Source: Streptomyces longisporoflavus
GTDB taxonomy: Bacteria > Actinomycetota > Actinomycetes > Streptomycetales > Streptomycetaceae
Assembly (NCBI RefSeq): GCF_014649775.1
Contig: NZ_BMTR01000009.1
Location: 62,001-126,000, forward strand
DNA length: 64,000 bases
Reading direction: 5' to 3'
Shown here: positions 15,952 through 23,647 of the stretch, one piece after another
How the letters are laid out: each line of letters opens with the position of its first letter
Numbering within the stretch: position 1 is the stretch's first letter
Notes under the pieces: model-generated
Seen by the model: only the letters and a program-made list of their open reading frames with translations
Told to the model about the DNA's origin: nothing
The model's database searches: none
Made by a program: the position numbers and the translations under genes

Positions 15952-16506
15952 TCAGTGCTCGTTCGACGCCAGCCGCAGCAAGTGATCGGCCAGCGCCTGC
16001 CCCCCGGCGGCCTCCCGGCTGATCAGCATCAGCGTGTCGTCCCCCGCGATGGTCCCCAGAATGTCGTGCAGCTCCGCCTGATCGATCGCCGAGGCGAGGA
16101 ACTGCGCGGCCCCCGGCGGCGTCCGCAGGACGACGAGGTTGGCCGAGGCCTCCGCGGAGATGAGCAGCTCCGCGGAGAGGCGGCGCATCCGCTCCTCCTT
16201 GGCGGACTCCCCGAGCGGCGCACGCGGAGTGCGGAAACCGCCCTCGCTCGGCACCGCGTAGATGAGATCACCCTCGGCATTGCGGATCTTCACCGCGTTC
16301 AGCTCGTCCAGGTCCCGTGAGAGCGTCGCCTGCGTGACGGTCAGCCCGTCGTCGGCGAGCAGCTTCGCCAGCTGGCTCTGGGAGCGGACGGGCTGCCGGT
16401 TGAGGATGTCCACGATCCGGCGGTGGCGTGCGGTGCGGGTCTGCGGCACGGCGGGCCCGGCGTGATCCGGGTACTCCGCCTGCTCATTGCCTTGCGCCTG
16501 GCTCAT
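15952..16506 (-). CDS. argR: Arginine repressor
   Basis: A 184-residue regulator of arginine metabolism. The N-terminal winged helix (RHRRIVDILNRQPVRSQSQL, then VTQATLSRDLDEL) carries the Ser-Arg pair of the recognition helix. The C-terminal hexamerisation and arginine-binding domain includes PPGAAQFLASAIDQA and ILGTIAGDDTLMLI, with the Gly-Thr-Ile-Ala-Gly-Asp-Asp motif that binds arginine. I used the ATG at 16506 (MSQAQGNE). An in-frame ATG at 16560 lies inside argD and is a less likely start. It is the last gene of the argC-J-B-D-R operon, seven bases after argD. With arginine bound it should act at the ARG boxes near 20.9 and 8.9 kb. Confidence 0.95.
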   Translation of the reverse strand: MSQAQGNEQAEYPDHAGPAVPQTRTARHRRIVDILNRQPVRSQSQLAKLLADDGLTVTQATLSRDLDELNAVKIRNAEGDLIYAVPSEGGFRTPRAPLGESAKEERMRRLSAELLISAEASANLVVLRTPPGAAQFLASAIDQAELHDILGTIAGDDTLMLISREAAGGQALADHLLRLASNEH

Positions 16507-16513
16507 CGTCGTC

Positions 16514-17722
16514 TCATTCTCCGGATCGTCCGTCCCCGTTGGCCGCGGTGGCCTGGTCAAGCACGCCGGGCAGGGCCCGGAGGAACGCGTCCACCTCGTC
16601 GTCGCGCACGTTCAGCGGCGGCATCAGCCGTACGACATCGGGAGCGGGCACGTTCACCAGGAAGCCGGCGTCCTGAGCCGCCTGCTGCGCCCGGGGCGCG
16701 AGCGGCTCGGTGAGCACGATACCCAGCAGCAGGCCCGCACCCCGGACATGGCCCACGAGCGGGTGTCCGAGTGACTCGATTCCGTCGCGCAGCTTCTCGC
16801 TCGCCCGCTTCGCGTTCTCCAGCAGTCCGTCGGCCTCGATCGTGTCGAGCACGGCGAGTCCCGCGGCGCACGCCACCGGATTGCCGCCGAACGTCGTGCC
16901 GTGCTGACCGGGCTTGAGAAGCCCGGCCGCCGCCCCGAACGCGACCGTCGCGCCGAGCGGCAGCCCGCCGCCGAGACCCTTTGCGAGCGTGACCACATCG
17001 GGCTCCACGCCCTCGTGCGCGAGGTACTCGAACCAGTGGCCGGTACGGCCGATTCCGGTCTGCACCTCGTCGAGGACGAGGAGGGTTCCGGTGGCCGCGG
17101 TGATGTCGCCGGCCGCCTTCAGATAGCCCGTGGGCGGCACGATGACGCCGTTCTCGCCCTGGATGGGTTCGATGATGACGAGGGCCGTCTTGTCGGTTAC
17201 TGCGGCGCGCAGGGCCTCCGCGTCGCCGTACGGGACGTGGGTGACGTCGCCGGGCAGAGGCAGGAACGGCTCCTGCTTGCCGGGCTGGCCGGTGAGCGCG
17301 AGCGCGCCCATGGTCCGGCCGTGGAAGCCGCCGTCCGTGGCGACCATGTGCGAACGCCCGGTCAGCCGGCCGATCTTGAAGGCGCCTTCGTTGGCCTCGG
17401 CGCCGGAGTTGCAGAAGTACACCCGGCCCGGCCGCCCGAAGAGCTGGAGCAGTCGTTCGGCGAGCGCGACCGGCGGCTCGGCGATGAAGAGGTTCGACAC
17501 ATGGCCGAGGGACGCGATCTGCGTGCTGACCGCCTCGACGACCGCCGGGTGGGCGTGGCCGAGCGCGTTGACCGCGATGCCGCCGACGAAGTCGACGTAT
17601 TCCTTGCCGTCGGCGTCCCACAACTTGCTGCCCTCGCCGCGCACGAGGGGCAGCTTGGGGGTGCCGTAGTTGTCCATCAGCGCGTCCTGCCAGCGCCGGG
17701 TCAGCTCCTCGTTGCCGGTCAT
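16514..17722 (-). CDS. argD: Acetylornithine aminotransferase
   Basis: A 402-residue PLP enzyme that converts N-acetylglutamate semialdehyde to N-acetylornithine. Class III aminotransferase features are visible: YFCNSGAEANEGAFKIGR, the substrate/PLP region GGFHGRTMGALALTG, IIEPIQGENGVIVP, LLVLDEVQTGIGRTG with the PLP-binding Asp, and the Schiff-base lysine in VTLAKGLGGGLPLGA. Its ATG overlaps the argB stop (ATGA at 17719-17722), so translation is coupled. The length is normal for ArgD, and no second ornithine aminotransferase gene is nearby. Confidence 0.96.
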   Translation of the reverse strand: MTGNEELTRRWQDALMDNYGTPKLPLVRGEGSKLWDADGKEYVDFVGGIAVNALGHAHPAVVEAVSTQIASLGHVSNLFIAEPPVALAERLLQLFGRPGRVYFCNSGAEANEGAFKIGRLTGRSHMVATDGGFHGRTMGALALTGQPGKQEPFLPLPGDVTHVPYGDAEALRAAVTDKTALVIIEPIQGENGVIVPPTGYLKAAGDITAATGTLLVLDEVQTGIGRTGHWFEYLAHEGVEPDVVTLAKGLGGGLPLGATVAFGAAAGLLKPGQHGTTFGGNPVACAAGLAVLDTIEADGLLENAKRASEKLRDGIESLGHPLVGHVRGAGLLLGIVLTEPLAPRAQQAAQDAGFLVNVPAPDVVRLMPPLNVRDDEVDAFLRALPGVLDQATAANGDGRSGE

Positions 17723-18702
17723 GCCGCTTCCCCCTCCATGTCGCCTGTGTCGTCGTCGGGGCCATCCGGCACGACCATCGTGCCGATGCCCTCGTCGGTG
17801 AAGATCTCGAGCAGGATCGAGTGCTGGACCCGTCCGTCGATCACGCGGGCCGTCTCGACGCCGTTGCGGACGGCGTGCAGGCAGCCCTCCATCTTCGGGA
17901 CCATGCCGCTGGCCAGCTCGGGCAGCAGCTTCTCCAGCTCCTTGGCGGTCAGGCGGCTGATCACCTCGTCACTGTTGGGCCAGTCCTCGTATAGGCCCTC
18001 GACGTCCGTGAGGACCATCAGGGTTTCGGCGTCCAGCGCAGCCGCAAGTGCCGCAGCCGCCGTATCAGCATTGACGTTGTAGACATGTCCGTCATCCCGG
18101 GAGCGGGCGATCGAGGAGACGACCGGGATGCGGCCGTCCGCGAGCAGGGCCTCGATGGCGCCGGTGTCGATCTCGGTGATCTCGCCGACGCGGCCGATGT
18201 CGACCAACTCGCCCTCGATACGGGGCTGGTGCTTGGTGGCGGTGATGGTGTGCGCGTCCTCGCCGGTGAGGCCGACGGCGAGCGGACCGTGCTGGTTGAG
18301 CAGCCCGACGAGCTCGCGCTGCACCTGCCCGGCGAGCACCATCCGTACGACGTCCATGGCGTCCTCGGTGGTGACACGCAGGCCCGCCTTGAACTCGCTG
18401 ACGATGCCGTGCCGGTCGAGGGCCGCGCTGATCTGCGGTCCTCCGCCGTGCACGACGACGGGCTTGAGTCCCGCGTGGTGCAGGAAGACGACGTCCTGCG
18501 CGAAGGCGGCCTTCAGCTCCTCGTCGACCATGGCGTTGCCGCCGAACTTGATGACGACGGTCTTGCCGCGGTGCCGGGTCAGCCAGGGCAGCGCCTCGAT
18601 GAGGATCTGCGCCTTGGGAAGCGCGGTGTGCTTCCGCGCGGTGGGGTTGCCGCCGGTGTTGTCGCTCTTGTTGTCGCTCTTGTCGCTCGTGTTGCCGCTC
18701 AT
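17719..18702 (-). CDS. argB: Acetylglutamate kinase
   Basis: A 327-residue amino-acid kinase that phosphorylates N-acetylglutamate and is usually the arginine-feedback step. Motifs include VVIKFGGNAMVDEEL near the N-terminus, KPVVVHGGGPQIS (nucleotide/substrate glycine loop), and YNVNADTAAAALAAAL followed by VLTDVEGLY. The first 25 residues are a hydrophilic low-complexity extension (SDKSDNKSDNTGGN), encoded by short TTGTCGCTC-type DNA repeats and absent from the core fold. The C-terminus GMVPKMEGCLHAVRNGV is typical. It overlaps argJ upstream and argD downstream by four bases each. Confidence 0.96.
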   Translation of the reverse strand: MSGNTSDKSDNKSDNTGGNPTARKHTALPKAQILIEALPWLTRHRGKTVVIKFGGNAMVDEELKAAFAQDVVFLHHAGLKPVVVHGGGPQISAALDRHGIVSEFKAGLRVTTEDAMDVVRMVLAGQVQRELVGLLNQHGPLAVGLTGEDAHTITATKHQPRIEGELVDIGRVGEITEIDTGAIEALLADGRIPVVSSIARSRDDGHVYNVNADTAAAALAAALDAETLMVLTDVEGLYEDWPNSDEVISRLTAKELEKLLPELASGMVPKMEGCLHAVRNGVETARVIDGRVQHSILLEIFTDEGIGTMVVPDGPDDDTGDMEGEAA

Positions 18703-19853
18703 GAGGAGTACGCGCTGTTCTCGTGGACGTAGTCGGCGGTGAGGTCGTTGGCCCAGATAACGACCGGCTCGGCGGTGCCCGCCGCCAGGTCGGCCGTGAT
18801 CCTGACCTCGCGGTAGCGCATGTCGACGAGGTCGCGGTCCTCGCCCACGCTGCCGTTCTTGCAGACCCAGACGCCGTTGATCGCGACGTTCAGCTGGTCG
18901 GGCTCGAAGGCGGCCTTCGTCGTGCCGATGGCGGAGAGCACCCGGCCCCAGTTGGGGTCCTCGCCGTGGATGGCGCACTTGAGGAGGTTGTTGCGGGCGA
19001 TGGAGCGGCCCACCTCCACGGCGTCGTCCTCGGACGCGGCGTTCACGACCTCGATGCGGATGTCCTTGCTCGCGCCCTCGGCGTCGCCGATGAGCTGGCG
19101 TGCGAGGTCGTCGCAGACGGTACGGACGGCCTCGGCGAACTCGGCGTATTCCGGGGTGACTTGGGAGGCGCCGGAGGCCAGGAGCAGCACCGTGTCGTTC
19201 GTCGACATGCAGCCGTCGGAGTCGACCCGGTCGAAGGTGACCTTCGTGGCGTCCCGCAGCGCCCTGTCCAGGACGTCGGCCTCGACGTCGGCGTCCGTGG
19301 TCAGGACGACGAGCATGGTGGCGAGGCCGGGGGCGAGCATGCCCGCGCCCTTCGCCATACCGCCGACCGTCCAGCTGTCCTTGGCGACCACGGCGGTCTT
19401 GTGCACGCTGTCGGTGGTCTTGATCGCGATGGCGGCCTTCTCCCCGCCGTGCGCGGAGAGTTCACCGGCCGCGCTCTCGACTCCCGGCAGCAGCTTGTCC
19501 ATGGGGAGCGTCACGCCGATGAGTCCGGTCGACGCGACGGCGACCTCACCCGCGTTCAGGTCGAGGGTCTCGGCGACCTTCTCCGCGGTGGCGTGCGTGT
19601 CCTGGAAGCCCTGCGGTCCCGTACAGGCGTTGGCGCCCCCGGAGTTGAGGACGACGGCCGAGACGAGCCCGCCCTTGACGACCTGCTCCGACCAGAGGAC
19701 CGGGGCGGCCTTGACGCGGTTGGAGGTGAAGACGCCCGCGGCGGCAAGGCAGGGCCCTGTGTTGACCACGAGGGCCAGGTCCGGGTTGCCGTTCTCCTTG
19801 ATCCCGGCGGCGATACCCGCCGCCGTGAATCCCTTGGCTGCCGTCACACTCAC
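18699..19853 (-). CDS. argJ: Bifunctional glutamate N-acetyltransferase / N-acetylglutamate synthase (ornithine acetyltransferase)
   Basis: A 384-residue enzyme that recycles the acetyl group from N-acetylornithine to glutamate. It is made as a precursor that cuts itself before a threonine; the expected site is the Ala-Thr junction in LAPGLATMLVVLTTDA (near residue 180). Other conserved segments are STGLIGVTLPMDKLLPG, RVDSDGCMSTNDTV and EDPNWGRVLSAIG. The GTG start at 19853 (VSVTAAKGF) overlaps the argC stop (GTGA). With ArgJ present, a cyclic acetyl route is expected, so no argE is needed. Confidence 0.96.
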   Translation of the reverse strand: MSVTAAKGFTAAGIAAGIKENGNPDLALVVNTGPCLAAAGVFTSNRVKAAPVLWSEQVVKGGLVSAVVLNSGGANACTGPQGFQDTHATAEKVAETLDLNAGEVAVASTGLIGVTLPMDKLLPGVESAAGELSAHGGEKAAIAIKTTDSVHKTAVVAKDSWTVGGMAKGAGMLAPGLATMLVVLTTDADVEADVLDRALRDATKVTFDRVDSDGCMSTNDTVLLLASGASQVTPEYAEFAEAVRTVCDDLARQLIGDAEGASKDIRIEVVNAASEDDAVEVGRSIARNNLLKCAIHGEDPNWGRVLSAIGTTKAAFEPDQLNVAINGVWVCKNGSVGEDRDLVDMRYREVRITADLAAGTAEPVVIWANDLTADYVHENSAYSS

Positions 19854-20890
19854 GGCGCGACTCCGATCGTAGAGAGCCCGGTGGCCTCGTCGAGGCCGAG
19901 GGCGATGTTCATGCTCTGCACCGCGCCGCCGGCGGTGCCCTTGGTGAGATTGTCGATGGCGCTGATCACGATGACGCGCCCGGCGGCCTCGTCGTACGCG
20001 ACCTGGATCTGTACGGCGTTCGAGCCGTACACGGCGGCCGTCGCGGGCCACTGCCCCTCGGGGAGCAGGTGCACAAACGGTTCGTCCGCGTAGGCCTTCT
20101 CGTACGCGGCGCGCACGGTTTCGGCCGTGACGCCCTCCTTCGCCTTCGCGCTGCACGTGGCGAGGATGCCGCGCGGCATCGGGGCCAGGGTGGGCGTGAA
20201 GGAGACGGTGACGGGGGTGCCCGCGGCGGCGGAAAGGTTCTGGATCATCTCCGGGGTGTGCCGGTGGACGCCGCCCACGCCGTACGGCGACATGGAGCCC
20301 ATGACCTCGGAGCCGAGCAGGTGCGGCTTGACCGCCTTGCCCGCGCCCGAGGTCCCGGACGCGGCGACGATCACCGCTTCGGCCTCGGCGAGCCCGGCGG
20401 CGTACGCGGGAACGAGCGCGAGCGAGACGGCCGTGGGATAGCAGCCGGGCACCGCGATGCGCTTGGACCCTTCGAGCGCCGCGCGGGCGCCCGGCAGCTC
20501 CGGCAGGCCGTAGGGCCAGGTTCCGGCGTGCTCGCTGCCGTAGAACTTCTCCCAGTCGGCGGCGTCCGTCAGCCGGAAGTCGGCGCCCATGTCGACGACG
20601 AGGACGTCCGGGCCGAGCTGCTCGGCGACGGCGGCGGACTGGCCGTGGGGCAGGGCGAGGAAGACGACATCATGCCGTCGGCCCTGACCGGCGAGGACCT
20701 CGGCGGTGGTCGGCTCCAGGACGCGGTCGGCGAGCGGCATCAGGTGCGGCTGCAGCGCGCCCAGGCGCTGGCCCGCGTTCGAGTTGCCGGTCAGGGCGCC
20801 GATCTCCACCTCGGGGTGGGCGAGCAGCAGACGCAGCAATTCACCGCCCGCGTACCCGCTCGCTCCTGCCACTGCTGCACGTACCGCCAT
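19850..20890 (-). CDS. argC: N-acetyl-gamma-glutamyl-phosphate reductase
   Basis: A 346-residue NADPH enzyme, third step of the arginine pathway. The N-terminal Rossmann motif is AVAGASGYAGGELLRLLLAHP. The active-site cysteine is in RIAVPGCYPTAVSLAL (about residue 148). The C-terminal HRHTPEMIQNL and LTKGTAGGAVQSMN are family features. The ATG at 20890 is preceded by a strong GGAGGAGGG site. An in-frame ATG upstream at 20944 would run through the ARG-box region and is rejected. It is the first gene of argC-J-B-D-R, where all junctions except the last overlap. Confidence 0.97.
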   Translation of the reverse strand: MAVRAAVAGASGYAGGELLRLLLAHPEVEIGALTGNSNAGQRLGALQPHLMPLADRVLEPTTAEVLAGQGRRHDVVFLALPHGQSAAVAEQLGPDVLVVDMGADFRLTDAADWEKFYGSEHAGTWPYGLPELPGARAALEGSKRIAVPGCYPTAVSLALVPAYAAGLAEAEAVIVAASGTSGAGKAVKPHLLGSEVMGSMSPYGVGGVHRHTPEMIQNLSAAAGTPVTVSFTPTLAPMPRGILATCSAKAKEGVTAETVRAAYEKAYADEPFVHLLPEGQWPATAAVYGSNAVQIQVAYDEAAGRVIVISAIDNLTKGTAGGAVQSMNIALGLDEATGLSTIGVAP

Positions 20891-20910
20891 GGAACCCTCC
20901 TCCTCGGAGA

Positions 20911-20945
20911 GCATGACTATACGCATCGCCGCAGTTTTATGCAAC
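20911..20945 (-). promoter_or_regulatory. Probable ARG box region upstream of argC
   Basis: CGCAG-TTTT-ATGCA at 20930-20943 matches one full half-site (ATGCA) of the TGCAT-N4-ATGCA pattern seen at argH. A second, degenerate element, GCATGACTATACGCA, lies at 20911-20925. Two adjacent weak boxes 20-55 bases before the start codon fit ArgR repression of the operon. Confidence 0.5.
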
Positions 20946-21086
20946 GAAAGCCGGGGTCATCCGGTAGCGACGGAGTCACCCGGCAGCGATGAGTTTCCGC
21001 GGCGGCGAGGGTCTGTACAGGCAGACCCGCACCCGGCCGGCACTGGCCGGACCCGCACTCAGCCGAAGCGACGACAGGAGAGAGCC

Positions 21087-21560
21087 ATGCCCCGCATCAC
21101 GCCCAACCTCTGGTTCGACACGCAGGGCGAGGACGCCGCGCAGTTCTACGTATCGATCTTCCCGAACTCGAAGATCACAAGCGTCGCCCACTACGGCGAA
21201 GCCGGGCCGCGGCCCGCCGGAACCGTCATGACCGTCGAGTTCGAGCTCGACGGACAGCCGTACCGCGCGCTCAACGGCGGCCCCCAGTTCACCTTCAACG
21301 AGGCGGTCTCCCTCGCGATCGACTGCGCCGACCAGGCAGAGGTCGACCACTACTGGGCGAAGCTCTCCGAGGGCGGCGAGGAAGGCCCGTGCGGCTGGGT
21401 CAAGGACAGGTTCGGACTGTCCTGGCAGGTCGTTCCCGCCGCCCTCGGCACGCTCACGTCCGACCCGGACCAGGGGCGGGCCCAGCGCGCGATGGCGGCC
21501 ATGCTCGGGATGAAGAAGATCGACGTGGCGGCGCTGTACGCGGCGGCGGACCGGAAGTAG
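21087..21560 (+). CDS. VOC family (PhnB-like / 3-demethylubiquinone methyltransferase-like) protein
   Basis: A 157-residue protein of the glyoxalase/bleomycin-resistance superfold, in the subgroup often mis-named 3-demethylubiquinone-9 3-methyltransferase. Visible motifs are PNLWFDTQGEDAAQFYVSIF, TVEFELDGQPYRALNGG, and the C-terminal GWVKDRFGLSWQVVPAAL. No methyltransferase SAM site exists. GGAGAGAG lies just upstream of the ATG at 21087. It is monocistronic between divergent argC and a reductase gene. Ligand and metal dependence are unknown. Confidence 0.85.
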   Translation: MPRITPNLWFDTQGEDAAQFYVSIFPNSKITSVAHYGEAGPRPAGTVMTVEFELDGQPYRALNGGPQFTFNEAVSLAIDCADQAEVDHYWAKLSEGGEEGPCGWVKDRFGLSWQVVPAALGTLTSDPDQGRAQRAMAAMLGMKKIDVAALYAAADRK

Positions 21561-21594
21561 CCGCCAGTGGACGCCGAACTCCCGCCCGTATGAC

Positions 21595-21627
21595 TTGACT
21601 TGGTCTCGATTCAACCTCCTAGGGTTG
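21595..21627 (+). promoter_or_regulatory. Candidate MerR-type promoter with long spacer and internal dyad
   Basis: TTGACT (21595-21600) and TAGGGT (21620-21625) are separated by 19 bases, the elongated spacing used by MerR-family activators. Two inverted repeats overlap this region: TTGACT-N8-ATTCAA and CAACC-N6-GGTTG (21612-21627). It lies 50-80 bases before the aldo/keto reductase start. Confidence 0.45.
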
Positions 21628-21677
21628 GAGCCGTCCGCCCGCCCGGGCAGGGCCCCGGCTCCACCGGAGGTAACGCC

Positions 21678-22670
21678 ATGACCGGCATCCCCACGCGCCG
21701 CCTCGGTGCGCTGAGCGTCTCCGCTCAAGGGCTCGGCTGCATGGGGATGAGCCGCGACGCGTACGGCGCCGCGGACGACGCGCAGTCGATCGCGACGATC
21801 CACCGTGCCCTCGATCTCGGCGTCAGCCTGCTCGACACCTCCGACGTCTACGGCGACGGCCACAACGAAGAGCTGATCGGCCGGGCGCTGAAAGCCGGGC
21901 GGCGCGAGCAGGCCGTCGTCGCCACGAAATTCGGCTTCGCCAACCGACCCGACGAACCGCCCCGGATCAGGGGCGACGCGTCCTACGTACGACAGGCGTG
22001 CGAGGCATCGCTGCGGCGTCTGGGCATCGACCGCATCGACCTGTACTACCTGCACCGTGTCGACCGGAGCGTGCCGATCGAGGAGACCGTCGGCGCGATG
22101 GCCGAACTCGTCGAGGCCGGGAAGGTGGGCCACCTCGGACTCTCCGAGGCGAGCGCGCGGACGATCCGGCGGGCGCACGCGGAGCATCCGATCGCCGCCC
22201 TCGAAAGCGAGTGGTCGCTGTGGACGCGGGACCTGGAGGCGGAGATCGCGCCGGTCTGCCGGGAGCTCGGCATCGGCATCGTGCCGTTCTCGCCGCTCGG
22301 ACGCGGTTTCCTGACCGGGCGCTACACCTCGCTCGACAGCCTCGGGGAAGGTGACATGCGGCGCGGGCAGCCGCGGTTCGCCGACGGGAATCTCGAACGG
22401 AACCTGGCCGTCGTGACCGCCCTCGACGCGCTCGCCGCCGAGAAGGGGGTCACCGCGGGCCAGCTCGCCCTGGCCTGGGTGCAGCACCGGGGCGAGGACG
22501 TGGTGCCGATTCCGGGGACGCGCCGGGAGAAGTACCTCACGGAGAATCTGGGCGCGCTCGCCGTGGAACTCTCCGTGGACGAACTGGCGGCGATCGACGC
22601 GGTGGCCCCTGCCGGCGCGGTCGCGGGGACGCGCTACGACAAGGGGCATCTGGGCCTCATCGACGAGTAG
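21678..22670 (+). CDS. Aldo/keto reductase
   Basis: A 330-residue NADPH-dependent TIM-barrel reductase of the YajO/IolS-like group. Catalytic residues are seen as Asp and Tyr in LLDTSDVYGDGHNEELIG, Lys in VVATKFGFANR and His in LYYLHRVDRSVPIE. The cofactor-binding end is VVPIPGTRREKYLTENLGAL. The ATG at 21678 follows GGAGG with seven-base spacing. The promoter region has the long spacer and dyads of a MerR target, and reductases of this type are common MerR-controlled detoxification genes. No MerR gene is adjacent. The substrate is unknown. Confidence 0.88.
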   Translation: MTGIPTRRLGALSVSAQGLGCMGMSRDAYGAADDAQSIATIHRALDLGVSLLDTSDVYGDGHNEELIGRALKAGRREQAVVATKFGFANRPDEPPRIRGDASYVRQACEASLRRLGIDRIDLYYLHRVDRSVPIEETVGAMAELVEAGKVGHLGLSEASARTIRRAHAEHPIAALESEWSLWTRDLEAEIAPVCRELGIGIVPFSPLGRGFLTGRYTSLDSLGEGDMRRGQPRFADGNLERNLAVVTALDALAAEKGVTAGQLALAWVQHRGEDVVPIPGTRREKYLTENLGALAVELSVDELAAIDAVAPAGAVAGTRYDKGHLGLIDE

Positions 22671-22740
22671 CCACGAGTAGTCGCCGGGCCCCCGACCAGC
22701 CGACGAGTGGCGGCGGCGGGCGGGGACGTAACCTGCGGGC

Positions 22741-23235
22741 ATGCCCTTTCCGGATGAGCCCGCCGACGCGCCCGCCGCGGTGAGCGACGCGTACCACTCG
22801 GTGCCCGACGTACTGGCGTATCTGGCCGGGAAGTGGGCCGTGGACCGCACCGCACGGGACCTGGCCGGGAACGCGGAGGGTCGCTTCACGGGGACGACGG
22901 TGTTCACGCGGCTCGACGACGAACCCGGCGGCGGACTGCTGCACCACGAGTCCGGCACGTTCGTCTGGCGCGGCACCGCGCGCCCCGCCGAACGCACCCT
23001 GCGCTTCCTGCCCGGCGAGGAGCCCGGCACCGCCCGGGTCACCTTCGCCGACGGGCGCCCCTTCCACGACCTGGACCTGCGCACCGGCAGGCACACCGCC
23101 GACCACCCCTGCGCGCTCGACCTCTACCGCGGCGAGTTCGAGGTGTACGACGAGGAGCGCTGGCGTATGCGGTGGCGGGTGGCGGGACCCGCGAAGGACT
23201 TGATCCTGACGACGGCGTACACTCGATCCGCGTGA
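22741..23235 (+). CDS. DUF6314-like conserved protein
   Basis: A 164-residue soluble protein with no signal peptide. Features are VLAYLAGKWAVDRTARD, an internal GxFxGxTxF pattern (EGRFTGTTVFT), RGTARPAERTLRFLP, and a C-terminal CALDLYRGEFEVYDEE plus WRVAGPAKDLILTT. The pattern suggests a lipocalin-like or calycin beta-barrel and resembles proteins annotated DUF6314. No catalytic motif is recognised. It is monocistronic and convergent with a broken acetyltransferase gene. Confidence 0.7.
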   Translation: MPFPDEPADAPAAVSDAYHSVPDVLAYLAGKWAVDRTARDLAGNAEGRFTGTTVFTRLDDEPGGGLLHHESGTFVWRGTARPAERTLRFLPGEEPGTARVTFADGRPFHDLDLRTGRHTADHPCALDLYRGEFEVYDEERWRMRWRVAGPAKDLILTTAYTRSA

Positions 23236-23267
23236 CGCCGGGAGTGCGCGCGTGCGTCGCCGCGGAG

Positions 23268-23611
23268 CTACCGGATGGGCGCCATCCACTTCGACGGGTC
23301 GTCGAGAACGCGGAACCCGATCTTCTCGTACACCCCGTGCGCATCGGCCGTACCCAGCAGAATCCGCCCCAGACCGCCCGGCTCCAGGTGGTCCGGTCGA
23401 CGTACACGTCGCAGAGCCAGGCGAAGGTCGCATGGTCGGTCACCACCCGGGCGTACGCGACACCGGAAGCGGCTTGGTACACACCGAAGTTGAGCGACCC
23501 GGCGATCGCCCGGTCCTGCTTCTCACGGGTCCGCCCCATCGCCCAGTACGCGTCGGTGGAGAGCCACTGATGGACGCTGGCAGCCGCCCGCAGGACCGTC
23601 GAACGGATTTC
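23268..23611 (-). pseudogene. Degraded GNAT acetyltransferase (internal deletion, frameshift, no start)
   Basis: Reading from 23611, one frame gives EIRSTVLRAAASVHQWLSTD, AYWAMGRTREKQDRAIAG and AYARVVTDHATFAWLCDVYV, the N-terminal half of a GNAT protein. After DVYVD the homologous reading shifts by one frame and resumes as HLEPGGLGRILLGTADAHG and VYEKIGFRVLDDPSKWMAPI, then a stop at 23268. The segment that should lie between (the acetyl-CoA RxxGxG loop, roughly 12-18 residues) is missing, and no proper start codon precedes the N-terminal part. The gene is therefore non-functional by deletion. Positions are by reading, not alignment. Confidence 0.75.
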
Positions 23612-23647
23612 ACCGGGCGCAGCTGTGGGGGGTCCTCCGGCGCGGCC

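Noticed and set aside
19850..20944. argC starting at the upstream ATG 20944
   Set aside because: The extra residues are non-homologous and would lie across the ARG boxes; ATG 20890 has a strong ribosome site.
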